A DNA stretch of 64,000 nt. It comes from Polyangium jinanense. Lineage in GTDB: Bacteria; Myxococcota; Polyangia; Polyangiales; Polyangiaceae. Shown here in pieces: positions 1-8,790 of this stretch (the first letter of the stretch is position 1; every line of letters begins with the position of its first letter). Below the pieces are notes generated by a model. That model made no database searches, was not told where the DNA came from, and saw nothing but the letters and a program-made list of their open reading frames with translations. The stretch covers positions 248,001 through 312,000 of the forward strand of contig NZ_JAGTJJ010000002.1 in the NCBI RefSeq assembly GCF_028435365.1, read 5' to 3'. Both the position numbers and the translations under genes were made by a program.

Positions 1-1469
1 GGCGCGAACGCGACCGCATTGATGCCGCCGCCGTGCGCCCGGAAGACCTTTCCGATGCCACGCGAGAGCGCGTCGGCCGCGAGCGTGCGCGCGGCGGGGA
101 AACGTGGACTGTTCGGCGAGAGCGTCTTCAGCCACGCAATGGCCTGGCTCGGGTCCCGATCCATGAGGCCGCGGGCCTGCGAGATCGTGAGCTCGTCCGC
201 GCGTTTCGTGGCCTCGGCGTGCTTTTGCTGGGCTTCGAGGCGCTGCGCCTGGGCCTCGGCCTTCTGCCTTTGCGCCTCGACCTCGTTCGCCTGCGCCCGA
301 TTGCGCTCCTGGATGATGCGGGTGAGGCTCAAGATGCCGACGACCGAGAGGGCCACGACGCCGACCAGGCCCACGAGCAGCGGCGTGCGGCGGCGCTTGA
401 TGAAGCGGCGGACGATCTCGCCGCGCGAATACGTGTGTGCCGCGACGAACTGGCCCATCTGGAAACGGCGCAGGTCGTCCGCCAGCTCCTTCGCCGTCGG
501 ATATCGCTTCGCTGCGTCGCGGGCCATCGCTTTTTCCACGATGGCGAGCAGGTCCTCGGGGATCCCTTTTTGCCGCTCGGCGAGCGGCACGGGCGGCGCT
601 TCGAGGACCTTGAGGGCCACGTCGATCACGTCCCCGCCCGGGACATCGTACGGGGCCACGCCGGAGAGCGCGCGATAAAGCAGCGCGCCGATCGCATACA
701 CGTCCGCGCGTTCGTCCACGGGTTTGGCCATGGCCTGCTCCGGGGGCATGTACGCGGGTGTGCCCATGATCGCGCCGACGGACGTCAAATGCGCGCTCCT
801 GCTGACCGATTTCTCCTCGGACGCCGGCGGCCGGGGTTTGCCGGAGAGCGGCTCGGCGGATTCGTCGTTCAGGTCCTTCGCGAGGCCCCAATCGATGACG
901 ACGGTTTCGCCGAACCGACCCACGAGAACGTTCGCCGGCTTGAGGTCGCGATGGACGATCCGCTGGCTATGCGCATACGCCATCGCGTCGGCCACGGCGA
1001 GCAGGTGCGGGAGCAGGGCGAGGCGTTCTTCGAGCGAGTGTGCATCGTTCATCACGTCGCCGAGGGGCTTGCCCGTGATGAGCTTCATCGCGTAGAAGGG
1101 CTCGCCCGTCGGCCAGCGGCCGGCCTCGTGCACGGGGACGATCGACGGGTGCTGGAGGCGCGCCGTGATGATCGCCTCGTACACGAAGCGCTCGGCCTCG
1201 GCCGCGTCCGTGGAGAGCAGCTCCTTGATGGCGACCGTGCGGTCGAGCCGTGTGTCACGGGCCTTCAGGATGCGGCCGATCCCGCCCTCGGCGAAGGCGC
1301 CGCTCACGGCGTAGGCCGTGCGCTGGACGACCGGGAGCGAGGCGGGGGTGAGCGCGGGGCGCACCGCGGGGGGCGGCGGAGGAGGCGCGTTCCGGAGGGA
1401 GGCGATCTCCGCGTCCGAGATCTCGAGCTCTTCGATGGAGTTCCTGTCGAGGGGAAGGCTTTCCGGCAC
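1..1469 (-). CDS. Ser/Thr protein kinase with C-terminal WD40 propeller (3' end outside window)
   Basis: Read from the reverse complement; the gene runs off the left edge. The GTG at 1469 is the earliest possible start, because an in-frame TAG lies four codons upstream. After a proline-rich leader come the kinase landmarks: VAIKELL (Lys about residue 82), HRDLKPANVLVG (about residue 171) and VIDWGLAKDL, with DWG in place of DFG, a common variant in myxobacterial kinases. A hydrophobic membrane segment follows near residue 380, then an Arg/Gln/Glu-rich coiled coil, then a stretch ending HGGGINAVAF that looks like the first WD40 blade. Expected topology is a cytoplasmic kinase tethered to the membrane with a distal beta-propeller. 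The propeller length cannot be judged here. Confidence 0.85.
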   Translation of the reverse strand, partial: MPESLPLDRNSIEELEISDAEIASLRNAPPPPPPAVRPALTPASLPVVQRTAYAVSGAFAEGGIGRILKARDTRLDRTVAIKELLSTDAAEAERFVYEAIITARLQHPSIVPVHEAGRWPTGEPFYAMKLITGKPLGDVMNDAHSLEERLALLPHLLAVADAMAYAHSQRIVHRDLKPANVLVGRFGETVVIDWGLAKDLNDESAEPLSGKPRPPASEEKSVSRSAHLTSVGAIMGTPAYMPPEQAMAKPVDERADVYAIGALLYRALSGVAPYDVPGGDVIDVALKVLEAPPVPLAERQKGIPEDLLAIVEKAMARDAAKRYPTAKELADDLRRFQMGQFVAAHTYSRGEIVRRFIKRRRTPLLVGLVGVVALSVVGILSLTRIIQERNRAQANEVEAQRQKAEAQAQRLEAQQKHAEATKRADELTISQARGLMDRDPSQAIAWLKTLSPNSPRFPAARTLAADALSRGIGKVFRAHGGGINAVAFA

Positions 1470-1563
1470 GGGGGCAGACTATCCGATTTGCGTTTGGCCG
1501 GCACGAGGGAGCGAAGCGGCGTGGTCGTGCTTTTTCCGCCACCGGAGGACCCGGACGTCCGGG

Positions 1564-2349
1564 TCAAGAGGGTTCGGCGCGCTCCTTGAGGCTCCGGAGC
1601 GGCCGGCCGTCCATGACGCGCTGGACGAGGGCCGGCCAGTCCTTCCATTCGGTACCGCAGAGCCGATCCATGATCGAGGACTGGAAGCTGTAATGGCCTG
1701 TCCAGCGGGCGTGATGGAGCGCGTGATACACGAACGGATTCGCGTTGATCGAGCGCCAGCGGATGCCCTTGATGGAGCGCGTGATCTCCACGTTCGCGTG
1801 CCCGACGATGTTGCCGCCGACGTTGACCACGAGATACGCGGCCCAGCCCCAGAAGCCGATCGGCGCGACGTACGACATGGCGAGCGGCATCCCGGCATAC
1901 CCGATCATCCAGGCGCACGACTCGACGAAGCTCATCGATTGACCCGTGAGCGGCGTCGTCACGTGGGAGCGATGGTGCCACCGATGAAACCGCACGAGCG
2001 CCCGGTGGTGCATGGCCCGGTGGAGGAAGTAATAATAAACTTGAAAGCCCGCGGCCATCACGAAGAATGTGAGGCCGTCGCGGAGGAGCGAGGTCTCGCC
2101 GAAGCGCACGAGGCCCGAGGAGAGCACCGCCGTGAACGTCGTCACGGTGACCGCGAGAAAGACGAGGTTTCCCACGAGCTCGAAGCGGTACTGACCCTCC
2201 GCGAGGGGCACGTCGAAAATGCGGCGGCGCGGGAGCAGGCGTTCGAGCGCGAACCCGATCGGCACGTTGAAGAGCGTCAAACCCACGAAGAAGGCGAGTA
2301 CGATCAACGAAAGCTCGGGCAAGGTAGCCTGGGCAAGGACGTCGGGCAT
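1564..2349 (-). CDS. Fatty acid hydroxylase / sterol desaturase superfamily membrane protein
   Basis: A 261-residue integral membrane protein starting MPDVLAQATL. It carries the family's histidine clusters that bind the di-iron centre: HRAMHH (residues 110-115), HRWHHRSH (122-129) and HALHH (209-213), plus a histidine in VGHAN near 184. Four or so hydrophobic segments surround them. Members hydroxylate or desaturate lipids at the membrane using O2. The substrate cannot be told from sequence. A longer frame extends upstream, but the ATG at 2349 begins directly before the first membrane segment and fits the family length. Confidence 0.85.
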   Translation of the reverse strand: MPDVLAQATLPELSLIVLAFFVGLTLFNVPIGFALERLLPRRRIFDVPLAEGQYRFELVGNLVFLAVTVTTFTAVLSSGLVRFGETSLLRDGLTFFVMAAGFQVYYYFLHRAMHHRALVRFHRWHHRSHVTTPLTGQSMSFVESCAWMIGYAGMPLAMSYVAPIGFWGWAAYLVVNVGGNIVGHANVEITRSIKGIRWRSINANPFVYHALHHARWTGHYSFQSSIMDRLCGTEWKDWPALVQRVMDGRPLRSLKERAEPS

Positions 2350-2503
2350 GTTCCCACCCGTAGCGGCGAAAGGCTGCGCATTCAAGAGATCCGTGGCCCT
2401 GCTCGCTCGATCCGTCCACACTCGTTCGCGCCGTCCGTTCGTTACATCCCGTGCCGTCCGGCGTGGCCGCGGCCTGGCGCTCCGATTGCACGGAGCTTGC
2501 GGC

Positions 2504-2905
2504 ATGAAGAAGACCCGCACCCGCTACGCTCCGGCTCTCCTGTTCGTGGTTCTCGGCACGGGTGTCGCGCTCGGCGCCTGCAGCCGAGAGAACCGCGCCC
2601 TCGGCGAGTCGCCCCGCAGCGACGTCAACCGCGCCCTGCAATCGCTGGCCGACGCGCGCTGCGACCGCGCCATGCGCTGCAACCAGATCGGCGGCGGGCA
2701 ACGTTATGCGAGCCGCGACGCGTGTGTTCAGTCCGTGCGAAGAGACGAGCGCGAGGACATCAACCTGTACGAATGCGCCGGGGGCATCGATCAGAAGGAG
2801 CTCTCGGAGTGTCTGAGCGAGATCAACACGGCCGATTGCGACTCCGCCTTCGACGCGTTGAGCCAAATGGCGGCCTGTCGCTCCAGCGACATGTGCCTCC
2901 ACTGA
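2504..2905 (+). CDS. Small cysteine-rich lipoprotein
   Basis: 133 residues beginning MKKTRTRYAP, a signal peptide and lipobox ALGAC, so probably lipid-anchored. The mature part has regularly spaced cysteines (ARCDRAMRC, DACVQSV, YECAGG, ECLSEI, AACRSSDMC). This resembles the small Cys-containing lipoproteins abundant in myxobacteria (possibly DUF6184-like; not verifiable here). Another protein of the same general type lies at 37614-38009. No function can be given. A perfect inverted repeat follows at 2933-2967. Confidence 0.75.
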   Translation: MKKTRTRYAPALLFVVLGTGVALGACSRENRALGESPRSDVNRALQSLADARCDRAMRCNQIGGGQRYASRDACVQSVRRDEREDINLYECAGGIDQKELSECLSEINTADCDSAFDALSQMAACRSSDMCLH

Positions 2906-2932
2906 GGACGTCCCGGGGCGCCCAGCGCACAC

Positions 2933-2967
2933 GAACCCACCCGGCGAAAAATTTACCGGGTGGGTTC
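2933..2967. terminator. Perfect 12-bp inverted repeat, probable terminator
   Basis: GAACCCACCCGG is followed by an 11-base AT-rich loop and its exact complement CCGGGTGGGTTC. It sits 27 bp after the stop of the lipoprotein gene. There is no clear U-tract on either side, so termination is inferred from the hairpin and its position only. Confidence 0.55.
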
Positions 2968-3075
2968 AAAGTTCCATGGGGGATGCGCGTCCAATCCATG
3001 CGCACGACGTGATGGCCGCTCTCGGCGGTGCCCGTCGGTGTCGTGATCTTTTGCCCTATCGGGAGGCATTCCCCC

Positions 3076-3837
3076 ATGTCCGCCACGCGAGACAACTCCG
3101 TCCTGTTTTCGCTGAACCAGCTCCTTTCTCTGCACGACCAGACCATGCGCGAGGAAGAAGAGGCCGCGCGGGCGCGGGCCGAGGCCGCGCGCGTCGCCCG
3201 GCAAGAGGCGGCGCGGCGCGAGGCAGAGGCGCTCGAGCAAAAGGCGCGGGCCGAGGCCGAGCGCATCGCCAGGGAAGACGCGGCGCGGCGCGCGGAGGAA
3301 GCGCGGCTCGAGGCGCTGCGGCTCGCGGAGGTGGAGCGCGCGCGCGCCGAGGTCGAGGCCCAGGCGCGAATGGAGATGATGCGCAAGGCCGACGAGCACG
3401 AGCGGGCGCTCGCAGCGCTGCGCGAGGACGAGAAGAAGAAGAAGCTGAAGCGCGCCCTGGTCTCGTCCGTGATCGGCGCGGCGGCGCTCATCGGCGGCGG
3501 GATGGGCCTGTATTTCGGCAAGATCAAGCCGGACCAGGACGCGTATTTGGCGAACCAGTCGGCCGAAGTCGAGGCGACGCGCGAGGAGGCGGCGCGGCTG
3601 CGCGCGAAGCTCGACGCGAATGGAAAACGTCTCGACGAGACCGCGGCGCGGCTCGAAGAGGAGAAGCGCCGGGCGCGCGAGCTCGAAGAGGCGAAGAACG
3701 CGGCAAACGAGGCCCCGGCGACGCGTCCCGGCGGCCGCCAGGTGTCCGCGCCGAGGCAAAACGAGGGCCCGAAGCAGGGCGGTAAGTGTCTGCCCGGCGA
3801 GCCCGGCTGCGATCTTGACGGAAACCGTCTTTTCTAG
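3076..3837 (+). CDS. Membrane-anchored coiled-coil protein
   Basis: 253 residues starting MSATRDNSVL, with GGGAGG nine bases upstream of the ATG. Residues 24-125 are a long Ala/Glu/Arg-rich coiled coil. One transmembrane segment follows at about 127-148, after the basic run KKKKLKR, and then a second coiled coil at about 150-215. The tail ends CLPGEPGCDLDGNRLF. It looks like a myxobacterial bitopic structural or scaffold protein, but I recognise no catalytic domain. Its stop codon shares bases with the stop of the convergent ppc gene: CTAG at 3834-3837 is read as TAG on both strands. Confidence 0.75.
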   Translation: MSATRDNSVLFSLNQLLSLHDQTMREEEEAARARAEAARVARQEAARREAEALEQKARAEAERIAREDAARRAEEARLEALRLAEVERARAEVEAQARMEMMRKADEHERALAALREDEKKKKLKRALVSSVIGAAALIGGGMGLYFGKIKPDQDAYLANQSAEVEATREEAARLRAKLDANGKRLDETAARLEEEKRRARELEEAKNAANEAPATRPGGRQVSAPRQNEGPKQGGKCLPGEPGCDLDGNRLF

Positions 3838-6566
3838 CCGGTATTTCGCATTCCCGCGGCGATCCCGTTGATCGAAAGCAGGATCGCCCGGTCGCAGCAC
3901 CCATCCCCCGCCCGCTTTCGCCGAAGCAGCGCCACCTGCAAGAACGACATCGGGTCCACGTACGGGTTGCGGAGGTCGATCGACCTCTGGAGCGTGGGGT
4001 TTTCGTCGAGCAATCGCTTCACGCCGAAGAGGCGCTTGATCCATTCCACCGTGCGCGCGTGCTCTTCCTGGATGGCAGGCCAGACGGCTTTGCGCGTCGC
4101 GGGCGAGGCGAGGGCGGCATACCGGGCGGCGATCTCCATGTCGCTCTTCGCCAGCACCATTTGCACGTTGTCGAGCACGGTCCGGAAGAAGGGCCAGCGC
4201 TTCGTCATTTCGACGAGCAGCTCGGCGCCGCCCTCGCGCCGGGCGAACGCATCGAGCGCGCTGCCGACGCCATACCAGCCGGGCAGGATGGCGCGCGTCT
4301 GCGTCCAGCCGAAGACCCAGGGGATCGCGCGGAGCGCTTCGAGGCCGCCGGCCTTGCGTTTGCTCGGGCGCGAGCCGATTGGCAATCGCGCGATCTCGTC
4401 GACCGGGGTCGCCGTGGTGAAGAAATCGACGAAGCGTGGGTTTTCCCAGACGAGCGCGCGATAGACGCGCCGCCCCTCCTCGGCGAGCTCCTCGAAGGCC
4501 TCCGCATAACGACGCTCGTCCTCCTCGGAAGGTCGTTCCTCGGCGCCGAGGGTATGCAAGAGGGCGCCGCCGACCACGAGCTCGAGCGTGCGCATGGCGA
4601 GCTCGGGGCGCGCATATTTGTGGTCGAGCGCCTCGCCCTGCTCGGTCGCCTTGTACCGCCCGGCCACGCTCCCCGCCGGCAGCGCCAGAATGGCCTGCTG
4701 CGCGGGGCCCCCGCCGCGCGCCACCGATTCGCCGCGGCCGTGAAAGACCCGCAGCGGAATGCCCGCCTCGCGCGAGACCTTCGTCAGCTCGGCTTGCGCT
4801 TTGCGGAGCGCGAAGGCCGCCGAAAGGAGGCCCACTTCTTTGCCGGAATCGCTGTAGCCGACCATGACCTCCTGCGCGCCGCGGGCCTCGAGGTGGCGCC
4901 GATACTCGGGATGCGCGAGCAGCGTGCGCAGAATGGTCGGCGCGGAGACGAGCGCGTCGTGCGTCTCGAACAGCGGGACGATGTCAATCGTGACCGCCTG
5001 TTTGTCGACGTCATACAATCCCGCGGCTCGCGCCAGGGTGAGCGCCGCGAGCAGGTCCTCCGCGCGCTGGGTCATGGAGAGAATCAACGTGCGAGCCGAG
5101 CGTTCGCCGTATTGGCGCTGGGCTTCGGCGAGCTTGCGGAGCGCGGCGAGTAGGCGCGCGGCGCCGGGCGTCTCCTCGCCGCCGCCCGCGAGCCACGCCG
5201 CCGCGGCCGTCGCGTCCTCCGCAGGCGCGCGGAGCTCGAGCTCGGCGATCGACAGGCCGAGGACACGTACCCGCTCGGCGAGCGCGCGCGCCCGCTTCTC
5301 CCCCGCGTTCGATGCGTTCGCCTCGCGCAGCGTGTCGGCGACGAGCAAGAGGTCGCGATGCAGCTCGTCGCTCGTCGTGTACGCGACGCCGAGCTCTGCG
5401 TGACTGCCGATCGCGCCCGCGAGGCCTCGCGCCGGCGGTGGCACGCTGCCTACGCGTGGCGCGCGTTGCCTCGCCACCTGCCGCTCCTGCTCCACGGCTT
5501 CGAGCGCTGCCGCGAGTCGCGCCTCCACGAAGCGCAGCTTGCGCCGCCACGGTTCGCCCTCGGTCTGCGCGCTCTCCTGCGCCGCGACACCGGGCATGAC
5601 CACCGCGTCGGCCGCGAGCGACTCGATCAGCGCGCTCGGCACGCGCACGTGCCGCGCCGACTGCGAGAGCGATCCGCCGAGCTCGCGTGCCGCGCCGAGC
5701 CAGCGCCTGAGGCCGCGGGCGCGATAGGCGCGGATCGCGTCCTCGACGACATCGGGCGTGACGTTCGGATTGCCGTCCATGTCGCCGCCGGGCCAGGCGT
5801 GGATGCGGAGCGGCATCGGCAACGTGCCGAGCGACTCGCCGTACGCGCGCTCGAACGCGCGCCCGAGCTCCTGCGGCAGCTCGGGCAAGAGGTCCCAGAG
5901 GATCTCCTCGACGTACCAGAGGACGTTCTTCACCTCGTCGCCGACGGTCGGTTTTTCTCGACGCACCTCGTCCGTCTGCCAGAGGACCGTGATCTCCTCG
6001 CGGACGGCCGCGCGTGCCTCCTCCTCCTCGCGCGGCAAGAGGCGGCATCGGTCGCGCTCTTCGAGGCGCCGCGCGATGCGGTAGAGTTTTTCGAGCACGG
6101 TGCGCCGCCCCGCCTCCGTCGGATGCGCGGTCAGCGTGAGCGTGACTTCGAGCCGCGCGAGCGCTTCGCGCATGGCCTCGGCCGAGATGCCCGCGTTCTT
6201 CGCGGCGATCATCACGGCCGCGAGCGAGCCGCGTTGCGGCGGTTCGCCGGGGCTACTCGCATGCGCCCGCGCGCGCCGGATGCGGTGGTGTTGCTCGGCG
6301 ATGTTGACGAGGCGGAAGTACATCGCGAAGGCGCGGAGCACGGGCTCGGCTTGCTCGATCGGAAGCGCTTCGAGCAGACGCACGAGCTCCTTCTGCGCCT
6401 CGGCCCTCCCCGCGCGTGGCCCTCGACGTCTGCGGATCGAGAGCTTGCGGATCACCTCTTCCACGGAGAAGAGCGCCTCGCCCTCTTGCTCGACGAGCAC
6501 CTCGCCGAGCAGGCGACCGAGGAAACGGACGTCGGAGCGGAGCGGTGCGTCGACCTCGCGGCTCAT
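3834..6566 (-). CDS. ppc: Phosphoenolpyruvate carboxylase
   Basis: 910 residues, the usual length for bacterial PEPC, which carboxylates PEP to oxaloacetate to refill the TCA cycle. Visible signatures are TLTAHPTEAGRRTV (catalytic His about 148), GGDMDGNPNVT, MVGYSDSGKEVGLLSAA, FHGRGESVARGGGP (glycine-rich catalytic loop) and the invariant C-terminus ending RNTG. The start MSREVDAPLRSDV fits the family N-terminus. It is convergent with the coiled-coil gene, sharing the CTAG stop. The upstream 207 bp to the next, divergent gene must hold its promoter; I saw no obvious regulatory motif there. Confidence 0.97.
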   Translation of the reverse strand: MSREVDAPLRSDVRFLGRLLGEVLVEQEGEALFSVEEVIRKLSIRRRRGPRAGRAEAQKELVRLLEALPIEQAEPVLRAFAMYFRLVNIAEQHHRIRRARAHASSPGEPPQRGSLAAVMIAAKNAGISAEAMREALARLEVTLTLTAHPTEAGRRTVLEKLYRIARRLEERDRCRLLPREEEEARAAVREEITVLWQTDEVRREKPTVGDEVKNVLWYVEEILWDLLPELPQELGRAFERAYGESLGTLPMPLRIHAWPGGDMDGNPNVTPDVVEDAIRAYRARGLRRWLGAARELGGSLSQSARHVRVPSALIESLAADAVVMPGVAAQESAQTEGEPWRRKLRFVEARLAAALEAVEQERQVARQRAPRVGSVPPPARGLAGAIGSHAELGVAYTTSDELHRDLLLVADTLREANASNAGEKRARALAERVRVLGLSIAELELRAPAEDATAAAAWLAGGGEETPGAARLLAALRKLAEAQRQYGERSARTLILSMTQRAEDLLAALTLARAAGLYDVDKQAVTIDIVPLFETHDALVSAPTILRTLLAHPEYRRHLEARGAQEVMVGYSDSGKEVGLLSAAFALRKAQAELTKVSREAGIPLRVFHGRGESVARGGGPAQQAILALPAGSVAGRYKATEQGEALDHKYARPELAMRTLELVVGGALLHTLGAEERPSEEDERRYAEAFEELAEEGRRVYRALVWENPRFVDFFTTATPVDEIARLPIGSRPSKRKAGGLEALRAIPWVFGWTQTRAILPGWYGVGSALDAFARREGGAELLVEMTKRWPFFRTVLDNVQMVLAKSDMEIAARYAALASPATRKAVWPAIQEEHARTVEWIKRLFGVKRLLDENPTLQRSIDLRNPYVDPMSFLQVALLRRKRAGDGCCDRAILLSINGIAAGMRNTG

Positions 6567-6773
6567 ACTGCGCAGTGTACGCCGGGCCGAAGACGAAGAT
6601 GACGCCGAACAGGCGAATCGGTTTTCCTCGGGAATCCGTGGCGAACAGAGCGAACGAGTCCGGCGCGGATCGCCTTGCCGTCGAGCTCGATCGGCTCGAA
6701 GTGCTCACGACCGGCGCACCACGTTTGCGCCGCCCACATCGATTCCGGGGCGCGGGCCCCAGGGGAGGATTCC

Positions 6774-7394
6774 ATGAAAAAGACGTTGGCTCGGGTGTTG
6801 TTCGGGCTCGGGCTCTCGGCGTTGTTCGCGCCCGCGGTCGCAGAGGCTGAGGTGCCGCCCGAGGTCTCCCTCCGCTCGGTCACGGCGCTCGGCACCGGAT
6901 GTCCGCTCGGTTCGGTGCGGGCGATCGTCGCGAACGATGGTCAGCACATCGCCCTCGCCGACGGCGCGCTCTCGGCCTCCGCGGGGCCCGGCGTGCCGCC
7001 CTCGGAGCAACGCGTGTTTTGCCAGGTCATCCTCGATCTCGATCACACGCCCGGCTACTCGTACGCCGTGACGAACGAGTACGGCTTCCGCGGCCACGCG
7101 GAGCTCGACGCCGGCGTGACCGCGACGCTCGACGTCGAGCGTTACTTCACGGGCGAACTCGGCGAGAACCCGATCCAGACGACGCTGCGCGGCCCGTTCG
7201 CCGACCGCTTCGTGGTGCGCGAGCCGCAAGGTGCCGTGGGTCCGTTCTCGCCGTGCGGCGCGCAGCGGCCGCTCAACATCCGCACCGCCGTGAACGTGAG
7301 CACGCTCGGCAACCCTTCCGGCTCGGGTCGCATCCGGCTCACGCCGGCGTGGGGCGTGCAGATCCTGCGGCTCCACTGGAGGCGTTGCGGCTAA
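6774..7394 (+). CDS. DUF4360 family secreted protein
   Basis: 206 residues with a clear Sec signal peptide (MKKTLARVLFGLG, cleavage after AVAEA) and a strong Shine-Dalgarno AGGGGAGG seven bases before the ATG. The mature protein begins with the hallmark GTGCPLGSVRAIV of DUF4360 proteins, which occur in actinobacteria, cyanobacteria, myxobacteria and fungi and whose role is unknown. Cysteines at the start, middle (FCQVILDLD, PCG) and end (WRRCG) could form disulphides, consistent with export. Longer upstream frames lack a signal peptide at their start. Confidence 0.85.
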   Translation: MKKTLARVLFGLGLSALFAPAVAEAEVPPEVSLRSVTALGTGCPLGSVRAIVANDGQHIALADGALSASAGPGVPPSEQRVFCQVILDLDHTPGYSYAVTNEYGFRGHAELDAGVTATLDVERYFTGELGENPIQTTLRGPFADRFVVREPQGAVGPFSPCGAQRPLNIRTAVNVSTLGNPSGSGRIRLTPAWGVQILRLHWRRCG

Positions 7395-7422
7395 CTGAAG
7401 CAGCGCGCCACGCGCGCGGCGC

Positions 7423-7968
7423 CTACTTGGCCTTCGCTTTGGCCTTGATGGGCAGCCGCGCCGTGGCGAGCGTCGCGCCGGCGTCGTCGAGCACGCGTAC
7501 TTCGAGCTCGCCGGTGTCGCCGGCTTGCATCGTGTTGTAGCCCCACGTGCGGAAGGACCACGAAGGCTCGACGGTGAGGTCGATCGGCGTGCGGAGCTTG
7601 CCGTTCACGAGGAAGTCGAGGTGCACCTTGCGCTTGTCCTGCGAGCGGTTGCGCAGCTTGAGGTGCGCGTAGACGCGCGTCCCCGGAGGCGCGACGTCGA
7701 GCGTGTCGACGGGCTCTTTCTTCTGCACGTCGGACGTGAGCGTGAGCTGAAGCAACTCGAGCGAAGCACGTTCGCTCGTCGGCTCGGCAGGCGGGGACGA
7801 CGGCGTGGACGACGATGCGTGCCAGGGGATCGTGCCCTGTGCGTCGGAGGCGCCCGCGTCGACGGGCGCTCCTGCGTCGGCGTTTTGCGCGACGGCGGAG
7901 CCCTCGGGACAACCCGCGAGGGCGAACATCGATGCGGCGAGCGCGGCGAGGTGCAAGACGCGTGTCAC
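7423..7968 (-). CDS. Lipoprotein, possibly DUF2914-like
   Basis: 181 residues; the signal peptide ends in the lipobox ALAGC. A Ser/Pro/Ala-rich linker leads to a beta-rich C-terminal domain with VYAHLKLRNRSQDKR and SWSFRTWGYNTM, then GELEVRVLDDAGATLA. That pattern resembles DUF2914 domains, but I cannot confirm it. The tail is KAKAKAK. Its ATG overlaps the stop of the upstream terC gene by four bases (7965-7968), so the two are probably translationally coupled. Confidence 0.65.
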   Translation of the reverse strand: MTRVLHLAALAASMFALAGCPEGSAVAQNADAGAPVDAGASDAQGTIPWHASSSTPSSPPAEPTSERASLELLQLTLTSDVQKKEPVDTLDVAPPGTRVYAHLKLRNRSQDKRKVHLDFLVNGKLRTPIDLTVEPSWSFRTWGYNTMQAGDTGELEVRVLDDAGATLATARLPIKAKAKAK

Positions 7969-8726
7969 GGCGCGCGATCCTCGTACGGGTTGTGCAGCGA
8001 AACGGGCGCCTGCTGGCGCACGCGCAGCTTCATGTTGATGAGCTCGACGCCGAGCGAGAAGGCCATGGCGAAGTAGACGTAGCCCTTGTTGATGTGCTGG
8101 CGCATGCCCTCGGCCACGAGCAGCACGCCGATGAGCAGGAGGAAGCTCAGCGCGAGGATCCGCATGCTCGGGTGACGGTTGACGAAGCGGCCGATCGCAC
8201 CCGCGAAGAGCAGCATCACGAAGACGGCGATGACGACGGCCGTTGCCATGATGCTCAGGTGCTGCGCCATGCCGACCGCGGTGATGACCGAGTCGAGCGA
8301 GAAGACGATGTCGAGCAAGACGATCTGCGCGACCGCGAAGCCGAACGAGATGTGCTTGACGGGCTTGCCGTCCTTCCCGCCTTCGACCTCGAGGCGCTCG
8401 AACATCTCGTGCGTGCTCTTCGCGATCAAGAAGAGACCGCCGCCGAGCAGGATGAGGTCGCGCGTGGAGAACGCATGGCCGAGGAGCGAGAAGAGATCAC
8501 TCGTCAAGCTCATCACCCACGTCAGCCCGAAGAGCAGGCCGAGGCGCATGAAGAGCGCGAGCGCGAGGCCGAGCGAGCGCGCCGCCGGCTGCTGCTTCGG
8601 CGGTAGCTTGTTCGTCGTGAGCGTCAGGAAGACGATGTTGTCGATCCCGAGCACGACCTCGAGACCCGTGAGCGTCGCGAGGCTCGCCCAGCTGTCGGCG
8701 TGCTTGAAGACTTCGAGGCCGGACAT
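7965..8726 (-). CDS. TerC family integral membrane protein
   Basis: 253 residues with about seven membrane helices. Two acidic helices characteristic of TerC are present: GLEVVLGIDNIVFL near residue 21 and DIVFSLDSVITAVGM in the middle. Family members are linked to metal ion (notably Mn) export during protein secretion, and to tellurite resistance in some operons. There are no other ter genes nearby, so a general metal-homeostasis role is more likely. The basic C-terminus is cytoplasmic by the positive-inside rule. It is followed with ATGA overlap by a lipoprotein gene. Confidence 0.9.
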   Translation of the reverse strand: MSGLEVFKHADSWASLATLTGLEVVLGIDNIVFLTLTTNKLPPKQQPAARSLGLALALFMRLGLLFGLTWVMSLTSDLFSLLGHAFSTRDLILLGGGLFLIAKSTHEMFERLEVEGGKDGKPVKHISFGFAVAQIVLLDIVFSLDSVITAVGMAQHLSIMATAVVIAVFVMLLFAGAIGRFVNRHPSMRILALSFLLLIGVLLVAEGMRQHINKGYVYFAMAFSLGVELINMKLRVRQQAPVSLHNPYEDRAP

Positions 8727-8790
8727 CAGGCGCTCGCTCTAGCACGACCGCCGTTCGGCTGCCGAACGACCTCGTGCATCCTTCGTTCGT

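Noticed and set aside
1304..2932. Long minus-strand frame opposite and across several genes
   Set aside because: No domain content; such long frames are expected by chance in very GC-rich coding DNA. The hydroxylase and kinase frames explain the region.
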